A stretch of 64,000 bases of DNA from the NCBI GenBank assembly GCA_963724015.1, contig CAVRTM010000018.1, positions 62,001-126,000 of the forward strand. The letters run 5' to 3'. A model generated the notes under the pieces. That model saw nothing but the letters and a program-made list of their open reading frames with translations. It was not told the DNA's origin and did not search any database. Shown one piece after another: positions 58,272-64,000 of the stretch. This DNA comes from CAVRTM01 sp963724015 (GTDB lineage Bacteria > Actinomycetota > Actinomycetes > Actinomycetales > Dermatophilaceae). Position 1 is the stretch's first letter. Each line of letters begins with the position of its first letter. Made by a program: the position numbers and the translations under genes.

Positions 58272-58296
58272 GCCCGCAGAACGAGCGGGCTTTTTT
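58272..58296 (+). terminator. Intrinsic terminator or attenuator inside the cspA leader
   Basis: GCCCGC-agaacga-GCGGGC is followed directly by six T residues. It is the only classical T-tract terminator I noticed in this GC-rich window. It lies about 100 bp upstream of the cspA start and downstream of its likely promoter, so it would end most transcripts before cspA unless antitermination or refolding occurs. Alternatively cspA has a second promoter after it. Confidence 0.7.
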
Positions 58297-58394
58297 CATC
58301 GCACGGGCATGTCCCGACAGTTGTGGGGGTAGTGCGGCAGCCTGGAGCGCGCGAGGTGCGAGCTCCATTGGCTAACAAAGAAAGAGTTATCCCC

Positions 58395-58598
58395 ATGGCA
58401 CAGGGCACCGTGAAGTGGTTCAACGCTGAAAAGGGCTTCGGCTTCATCGCACAGGATGGCGGAGGCCCCGACGTCTTCGTCCACTACTCGGCGATCGAGA
58501 CCAACGGCTACCGTTCGCTCGACGAGGCACAGCGCGTCGAGTTCGAGGTCACCCAGGGCCCCAAGGGCCCGCAGGCCGACAAGGTTCGCCCCCTCTGA
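58395..58598 (+). CDS. cspA: Cold-shock protein (CspA family)
   Basis: A 67-residue OB-fold RNA/DNA chaperone. MAQGTVKWFNAEKGFGFIAQ carries RNP1 (KGFGFI) and DVFVHYSAIETNGYRSLDEA carries RNP2 (VFVHY). Full family length. The ribosome site AAAGAGTTA lies close to the ATG at 58395. The leader contains an intrinsic terminator, which suggests regulation at transcript elongation. A perfect terminator follows the gene. Confidence 0.97.
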   Translation: MAQGTVKWFNAEKGFGFIAQDGGGPDVFVHYSAIETNGYRSLDEAQRVEFEVTQGPKGPQADKVRPL

Positions 58599-58642
58599 TC
58601 CCAGACGGAACGAGCCGCGGCTGACCTCAGTCGCTGTCGTCA

Positions 58643-58674
58643 CGAAGCCCCCGACCGTCAGGTCGGGGGCTTCG
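58643..58674 (+). terminator. Hairpin terminator after cspA
   Basis: CGAAGCCCCCGACC pairs perfectly (14 bp) with GGTCGGGGGCTTCG around the loop GTCA. It lies between cspA and the convergent penicillin-binding protein gene and can serve both. Confidence 0.85.
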
Positions 58675-58692
58675 TCGTTCTGGTGCCCGGGG

Positions 58693-60610
58693 TCAGCGCT
58701 GCAGGTCGGCGAGGAACGCCTTGGCCAGCGGCGCGGCCACGGTGCCCCCGCTGCGGCCCTCCTCGACCAGGACGGCGAACGCCACGTCGCCCTGCCACCC
58801 CACGAACCACGCCCGCGTCTCCGGCGGCGTCTTCGACCCGTGCTCGGCCGTGCCCGTCTTGCCGGACACCGGCCCGCCGGGGACGCCCTTCAGGACCGAG
58901 CCGGTGCCGCTGGTGACGACCTCCCGCATCAGCGTCCGCAGCTCACCGGTGGCCTTGGGCTGCAACGGCTTCGGGGTCCGGTCGGCGCCCGGCACGGCGG
59001 GTGAGGTGACCAGCGCCGGCTCGATGTAGCTGCCCCGCGCGACCGACCCGGCCATCACCGCCATCGCCGCCGGCGAGGCGAGCGTCCGGGCCTGGCCGAA
59101 CGAGGTGGCGGCCTTCTCGGTCTTGCTCGCGGCCACGGGGACCGAGCCGCCGAAGGCGCCCGCGACGCCGAGGTGCTTCTCCCAGCCGGCGCCGACGCCG
59201 AGCGCCTTGGCCGCGTCGTGGACGTCGGCGTCGGCCATGGTGGCGGAGAGGCCGACGAAGGCGGTGTTGCACGACTCGGCGAAGTCGGTGGTGAACGGCA
59301 CGTCGCCGAACGTCTCGCCCTCGTAGTTCTTGACCGTCAGGCCGTCGACCGTGACCTTCGGCGGGCACGGCACGCGCGTGGACGGGGACAGGCCCTTGCT
59401 CAGCAGCGAGTACGTCGTCGCGACCTTCAGCGTCGAGCCGGGCTGGTACTGGCCGACCAGCGCCCGGTTGAAGCCCAGCTCCGGGGAGTTGGCCACGGCG
59501 AGCAGGTCGCCGGACTTCACGTCCACCGCGACCAGCGCCGACGGCACGTCCTTGCTGCCCGCGAGCGCCTTCTCCGCCGCCGCCTGCACCGCCGGGTCGA
59601 GTGCCAGCGTGAGGTTCTTGCCGTCCTGAGCGGGCTGCTCGAACAACGTCGTGGTGGGCTTGGTGCCTGCCACCGTGACGGTGACCCCGGCGGTGCCGCC
59701 GAGCAGCGCGTCGTACTGGCCCTGGATGCCGGAGAGGCCGGCCCGGTCGCCGGCGACGTAGCGGCCCTTGCCGCGGGTGACCATCTCGGCGGTGACCGGA
59801 CCGTAGGACCCCAGCAGGGGTTGGCCGAAGGTGCGGGTGCGAGGCGAGCGGCTGCTGGCGGCGGGGGTAGATGACCCCCACCATCGGCTCGAGCGCCGCG
59901 CGCCGGCTGGCGAAGTCGGCCTGGCGGTAGGTCACGACGGGGATGGGCGCGCGGGAGCCGGACTTCTTCGCCGCGGCCAGCTTGGCGGTCAGCGACCCGG
60001 CCGGCTCGTCGACGACCTTCTCCAGGGCCGTCACGGTCGCCGGGGTGGCCCGCGCCGGGTCGATCTGGACGTCGTAGACCGTGCCGACGGCCAGCAGCGG
60101 CTTGCCGTTGCGGTCGAGCACCTCGCCACGCCTGCCCCACGTGCGGGCAGCCGTCAGCGCCTGGTTGGCGGCCACCCCGGGGTGCCAGAGGGACCGGGAG
60201 CCGGCCGCGACGACGCCCCACCGGTTGGCGGTGCGCTTGAGCGGCACCGGCTCGGAGTAGGCCCACGTCGCGCCCCCGGGCAGCGACCAGCGGACGTCGA
60301 GGACCGCCTTGCCCGTGTCGCCGGAGCGGTTGACCGAGGCCACCGTGACCGCCACCGGACCCGCGCCCAGCCCCCCGGTCACCGAGCTGAACGACCGCGC
60401 GACCTGCGCCGCGGACATCCCGCTGTACGACGTGCCGGGCTGGTCCAGGGTGCGGGCCGACCACGCGCGGGCGAATCCGTCGGCCGCGGCGCGGGCCGCG
60501 CGGTTCTGCTCGGACTGCCCCCGCTGGTGCTGCCAGACGACGCCGCCGCCGACTCCAGCGAGCACGACGGCCCCCGCGATGACCGGGATGAGCACAGTGC
60601 GACGGTTCAT
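58693..60610 (-). pseudogene. Penicillin-binding protein with MecA_N (NTF2-like) domain, class B transpeptidase (one frameshift)
   Basis: Cross-links peptidoglycan outside the membrane. The ATG at 60610 starts a signal-anchor (MNRRTVLIPVIAGAVVLAGV). An NTF2-like MecA_N domain (ARAAADGFARAWSARTLDQP; VASVNRSGDTGKAVLDVRWS) and a dimerisation domain (RRGEVLDRNGKPLLAVGTVY) follow. One extra base near 59848 breaks the frame, which resumes as RTRTFGQPLLG. The transpeptidase domain has the nucleophile in YQPGSTLKVAT (SxxK), the SxN motif FAESCNTAFVGLS and GPVSGKTGTAEHG (KTGT). It ends AKAFLADLQR at 58693. About 638 residues. Proteins of this layout resemble low-affinity, MecA-like enzymes, but beta-lactam affinity cannot be judged. 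Confidence 0.88.
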
Positions 60611-60738
60611 CCTGACATCCAACAGCATGCCCCAGCGCCGGCCGCGCAGACATGCGCGCCCGCATGGCGACGGTCACGGGCGCATCGCGGCTGTGTGGTT
60701 GCCGCCCATCGGGGGCGACGCCGTGGCAGGCTCTGGCC

Positions 60739-62400
60739 ATGAAGAGCACCATGCAGGAGACACCCCTGCTCATCTCGCGACTCCTGACGGTCGGCACGAC
60801 GTTGCACGCGGATCAGGAGGTCGTCACGTGGACGGCCGACGGTGCGCGCCGCACGTCGTACCGGGACGTCGGCATCCAGGCCGCCCAGCTCGCGCACGCG
60901 CTGCGGGGGCTCGGCATCGACGGCGACCAGCGCGTGGCGACGTTCATGTGGAACAACACCGAGCACCTGGTCAGCTACCTCGCGGTGCCGTCCATGGGCG
61001 CGGTCCTGCACGCGCTGAACATCCGGCTGTTCCCCGAGCAGGTCATCTACGTGACCAACCACGCCGAGAACCAGGTGGTCATCCTCGACAACAGCCTGGC
61101 GGCGCCGTTCAGCCGGCTGCTGCCGCACCTGACCACCCTGCGGCACGTGATCGTCAACGGCCCGATCCCGGACGAGACCCGCGCGGCCCTGGAGGCGGCG
61201 CCGCAGATCGAGGCGGTGCACGACTGGCACACGCTGCTCGCGGCCCAGCCGGAGACCTTCGACTGGCCCGAGCTGGACGAGCGCGACGCGTCCTCGATGT
61301 GCTACACCTCCGGCACCACGGGCAACCCCAAGGGCGTGGTCTACTCCCACCGCTCCAACTACCTGCACTCGATGCAGGTGGTGATCGGGATGGACTTCAA
61401 GCAGGGAGACCGGCTGCTGGCCGTCGTGCCCATGTTCCACGCCAACGCCTGGGGCATGCCCTACGCCGCGATGATGGCCGGCGCCTCGCTGGTGATGCCC
61501 GACCGGTTCCTGCAGGCCGAGCCGCTGGCCCGCATGATCGAGACCGAGCAGGTCACCGGCGGCGGCGCCGTGCCGACGATCTGGAACGACCTGCTGCGCT
61601 ACCTCGACGACCACCCCACCGACACCTCCTCGCTGCGCTCGGTCGTGGTGGGTGGTGCGGCCTGCCCGCCGGCGCTGATGCGCGCGATGCAGGAACGCCA
61701 CGACATCACCGTGATCCACGCCTGGGGGATGACCGAGATGTCCCCGCTCGGCACGACGGCGGTCGCGCCGGTGGGCACGACGGGTGAGGAGCACTGGCGC
61801 TACCGCGAGACCCAGGGCCGGATCGCGCCGGGGGTGCAGGCACGGCTCGTCGGTCCGGACGGCGCCGAGGTGCCGTGGGACGGCCAGAGCGTGGGCGAGC
61901 TGGAGGTCAAGGGCCCGTGGGTCACCGGGTCCTACTACGACAACGGCTCCAACACCGAGGCCGAGCGCGCGGACGCCACGTCCAAGTTCGACCACGGCTG
62001 GCTGCGCACCGGCGACGTCGGCTCGCTGACCTCCGACGGGTTCCTCACGCTGACCGACCGGGCCAAGGACGTCATCAAGTCGGGCGGCGAGTGGATCAGC
62101 TCGGTCGACCTCGAGAACGCCCTGATGGCCCACCCCGACGTCATCGAGGCCTCCGTCGTCGGTGTCCCCGACCCCAAGTGGGGAGAGCGCCCGCTGGCGA
62201 CGGTGGTGCGGGTGCCCGACTCGACCGTGGACGCCGCGGTGCTGCAGGACTTCCTCGCCGCCAGGATCGCCCACTGGCAGGTCCCCGAGCGGTGGGCGTT
62301 CATCGACGAGGTGCCCAAGACCAGCGTGGGCAAGTTCGACAAGAAGGTGCTGCGCAAGCGGTACGCCGAGGGCGACCTGCAGGTCGAGACCCTGGCGTAG
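60739..62400 (+). CDS. Long-chain fatty-acid-CoA ligase (AMP-forming)
   Basis: Activates a fatty or other carboxylic acid to its CoA thioester through an acyl-adenylate. 553 residues, intact; ATG 60739, or the second ATG at 60751. Motifs: SSMCYTSGTTGNPKGVVYSH (P-loop A3), IHAWGMTEMSPLGTTA (A5), HGWLRTGDVGSLTSDGFLTL (A7), DRAKDVIKSGGEWISSVDLE (A8), and KTSVGKFDKKVLRKRY with the adenylation Lys (A10). The FHANAWGMPY segment is typical of medium/long-chain ligases. It is divergent from the penicillin-binding protein gene and convergent with the LCP gene. Confidence 0.92.
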   Translation: MKSTMQETPLLISRLLTVGTTLHADQEVVTWTADGARRTSYRDVGIQAAQLAHALRGLGIDGDQRVATFMWNNTEHLVSYLAVPSMGAVLHALNIRLFPEQVIYVTNHAENQVVILDNSLAAPFSRLLPHLTTLRHVIVNGPIPDETRAALEAAPQIEAVHDWHTLLAAQPETFDWPELDERDASSMCYTSGTTGNPKGVVYSHRSNYLHSMQVVIGMDFKQGDRLLAVVPMFHANAWGMPYAAMMAGASLVMPDRFLQAEPLARMIETEQVTGGGAVPTIWNDLLRYLDDHPTDTSSLRSVVVGGAACPPALMRAMQERHDITVIHAWGMTEMSPLGTTAVAPVGTTGEEHWRYRETQGRIAPGVQARLVGPDGAEVPWDGQSVGELEVKGPWVTGSYYDNGSNTEAERADATSKFDHGWLRTGDVGSLTSDGFLTLTDRAKDVIKSGGEWISSVDLENALMAHPDVIEASVVGVPDPKWGERPLATVVRVPDSTVDAAVLQDFLAARIAHWQVPERWAFIDEVPKTSVGKFDKKVLRKRYAEGDLQVETLA

Positions 62401-62462
62401 CGGGACGGCGGCTCCACCCGCGGACGGCGGCCGACGGAGCCGTCGAGGCCGCTGAGGCTGCA

Positions 62463-62501
62463 GAGGCCGGCGGGTCCGGGACTTCCCGGGCCGCCGGCCT
62501 C
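62463..62501. terminator. Hairpin between acyl-CoA ligase and LCP gene
   Basis: GAGGCCGGCGG pairs with CCGCCGGCCTC, with an inner stem TCCGGGA/TCCCGGG and one bulge. It lies between convergent stops at 62400 and 62545 and probably ends both transcripts. Confidence 0.7.
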
Positions 62502-62544
62502 CTGCATGCCTGAGCGCGTCTGCGTCACCGCCACGGGCGGTCGG

Positions 62545-64000
62545 TCAGCAGGCGTCCTTGATGCTGACGAGGTCGTCGTTCGCCGGGGCCGTCGTGGGGC
62601 TGCCGGACGGCGTGGCGTCGGCGTCGGCTTGGGGGTGGTCGGCCGTGGGGTGCTCGGAGCCGGCTTGGGCGTGGCGATCCCCTGCTGGACCAGCTGGTGG
62701 ATCTTCGCGTAGTCGGGGTTGCCCACGGCGGTGTTCTTGTTGGTCAGCGCCAGGCTCGTGATCGAGGCCCGCTGCATCCGCTGCACGAGCTCGACGAACG
62801 CGGGCAGCTCGCTCTGGGAGATGTCGGCCTGGATGTTGTTCTTGGCGACGGCGGCGAGGGCGGGGTACTTCTCCAACATGACGACGGGGTTCACCTGGCT
62901 GACCAGGGCACCCACCATGCACCGCTGACGGCGCATCCGGCTGAAGTCGTCGGTGGTCGCCCGCGAGCGGGCGAACCACAGGGCCCGGTAGCCGCTGAGG
63001 TGCTGACGCCCGGCGTCGATCCAGCCGGTGATGCCGCTGACCGTGCCGCCGGGGCCCACGTGGCCGCCGATCGGGATGCGCTCCTTGACGTTGACGTCGA
63101 CCCCTCCCATGGCATCGACCAGCGAGCGGAAGCCGTTGAGGTCGATGATCGTGGTGTAGTCGATGCTCAGCCCGAGCACGGACGAGAGCGCGTCCCGGGT
63201 GGCGGTCAGCCCGGGGTTGGTGTCGCCGGGAAAGAGGTCCCGGTGCTGCTCAGCCAGGGTCCAGACGGCGTTCATCAGGCACTCGGGCCCGCAGTTGTAG
63301 CCCTGGGGGTAGAGCTGGTGCAGCGGGTCGTGGTCGGGGAACGGGACGTTCTGCAGGTTGCGGGGCACACCGATCAGGAGCGTGTCGCCGGTCCTGGTGT
63401 TGATGCTCGCCACCATCATCGAGTCGGTGCGCACGCCGGTGCGGTCGGCGCCGGCGTCGGAGCCGAGCAGCAGGACGTTGACGCGGGGCGTGCCGGCCCA
63501 CGGGTCGGCCTTGGTGCCGCTGGGGCCGGCGTGGGTGACTCCGGCGGCGCTGGGTGCGGTATGCCTTCCGGTGCCGAACAGGCTGCCGATCACGTCGCGC
63601 TGGATGGCGACGTAGCGCACGGCCTGCGCGGTGGGCGCCAGCACCACCAGGCACATCAGGATCGTGAACGCGCTGGTGGCCACGTGCTGGGGCCGGGTCA
63701 GGTGGCCGGGCCGGGCGCCGCGCGCCGTCCAGACGATGGAGGCGCACCAGACGAGGGCCCCGATGACAACCGCGACACTGGCGACGGACCAGGACGTTCG
63801 GCCGCACCGCGACGTCGAGGGCGGTGCGCATCACCCCGTGCCGCACCACGTAGGCGACCAGCGCCGCGACGCCCGCGACGAACAGCGCCATGAGCGCGGC
63901 GCCGGAGCGCCGGCGCCCGGTCAGCGTGAGACCGAGTCCCGGGATGAGTGTGCCCAGCGCCGTGGCCCCGAAGAAGCGGCCCAGCCGGGAGCGGGGGGTG
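62545..64000 (-). pseudogene. LytR-CpsA-Psr (LCP) family protein; 5' end outside the window, two frameshifts
   Basis: LCP proteins attach secondary wall polymers such as teichoic acid or arabinogalactan to peptidoglycan. The gene enters from the right edge (RSRLGRFFGATALGTLIPGL; three or more helices such as ALFVAGVAALVAYVV and ATSAFTILMCLVVLAPTAQA). The LCP domain shows VNVLLLGSDAGADRTGVRTD with the DxGxxRxxxxRxD start, TLLIGVPRNLQNVPFPDHDP with the conserved Arg, IIDLNGFRSLVDAMGGVDVN, YRALWFARSRATTDDFSRMR and RQRCMVGALVSQ. It ends in a Pro/Thr-rich tail (TPKPTPTP) and DDLVSIKDAC at 62545. Frame changes lie near 63790 and 62615. At least 480 residues are present. Confidence 0.85.

Overview
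The window is very GC-rich DNA with compact, short-spaced genes and many GTG starts. The gene set is actinobacterial: a DUF6394 and GFG-type K+ channel pair, FurA-KatG, PucR-controlled purine catabolism, a DUF222-HNH protein, a MecA_N-type penicillin-binding protein and an LCP protein. I infer a Nocardioides-like member of the Propionibacteriales from this content. There is no 16S gene to confirm it. I see no phage, insertion sequence, CRISPR array or plasmid function.

Quality matters for every entry. Nearly every gene between 0.5 and 20 kb is broken by one to several frameshifts, and about a dozen more lie in 21-64 kb. Where homologous frames can be joined, most breaks are one base too many, so consensus error is likelier than real decay. 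I type a gene as pseudogene whenever its frame is broken in this sequence, whatever the cause. Its coordinates are those of the reconstructed gene.

Layout. 0-8.5 kb: DUF1905/VOC protein (cut by the edge), DUF6394 plus K+ channel, MmcQ/YjbR, VOC, a Rv2525c-like secreted hydrolase, an alanine-dehydrogenase-like enzyme, VOC, methyltransferase. 8.6-11.3 kb: furA-katG behind a predicted Fur operator. 11.8-15.7 kb: arginine deiminase, divergent from ornithine carbamoyltransferase and an amino-acid permease; no carbamate kinase is present. 15.8-20.4 kb: Abhydrolase_9 membrane protein, CPBP protease, nitrilase, lipoprotein. 20.5-23.5 kb: tRNA-Gly, dcd, alpha/beta-hydrolase, and a histidine-ammonia-lyase-like protein without a normal MIO triad. 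23.5-27 kb: a glycine-betaine/choline type ABC importer (ATPase, two permeases, binding protein) ended by a clear terminator.

27.2-33.1 kb: MFS transporter, then a TetR regulator (20-bp palindromic operator, His-rich insert) leading a heterodimeric ABC exporter pair that ends at a very long hairpin. 33.3-37.4 kb: membrane Fe-S oxidoreductase, then cysK-epsC (cysteine synthesis). 37.5-39.7 kb: NarL-type two-component pair. 39.7-46.5 kb: membrane-protein remnant, glutamate decarboxylase, DUF222-HNH protein, two unrecognised proteins, alpha/beta-hydrolase, tRNA-Ser.

47-58.1 kb is the most coherent system: a purine-to-ureide pathway. A xanthine/urate permease fused to an OHCU decarboxylase domain is followed by stand-alone uraD, uraH and uricase. 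A VOC gene, the PucR regulator, and a divergent xanthine dehydrogenase operon with an embedded 8-oxoguanine/guanine-type deaminase complete it. Together they import purines, deaminate and oxidise them to urate, and convert urate to allantoin. 58.2-64 kb: cspA with a terminator inside its leader, a penicillin-binding protein, an acyl-CoA ligase, and an LCP wall-polymer ligase running off the right edge.
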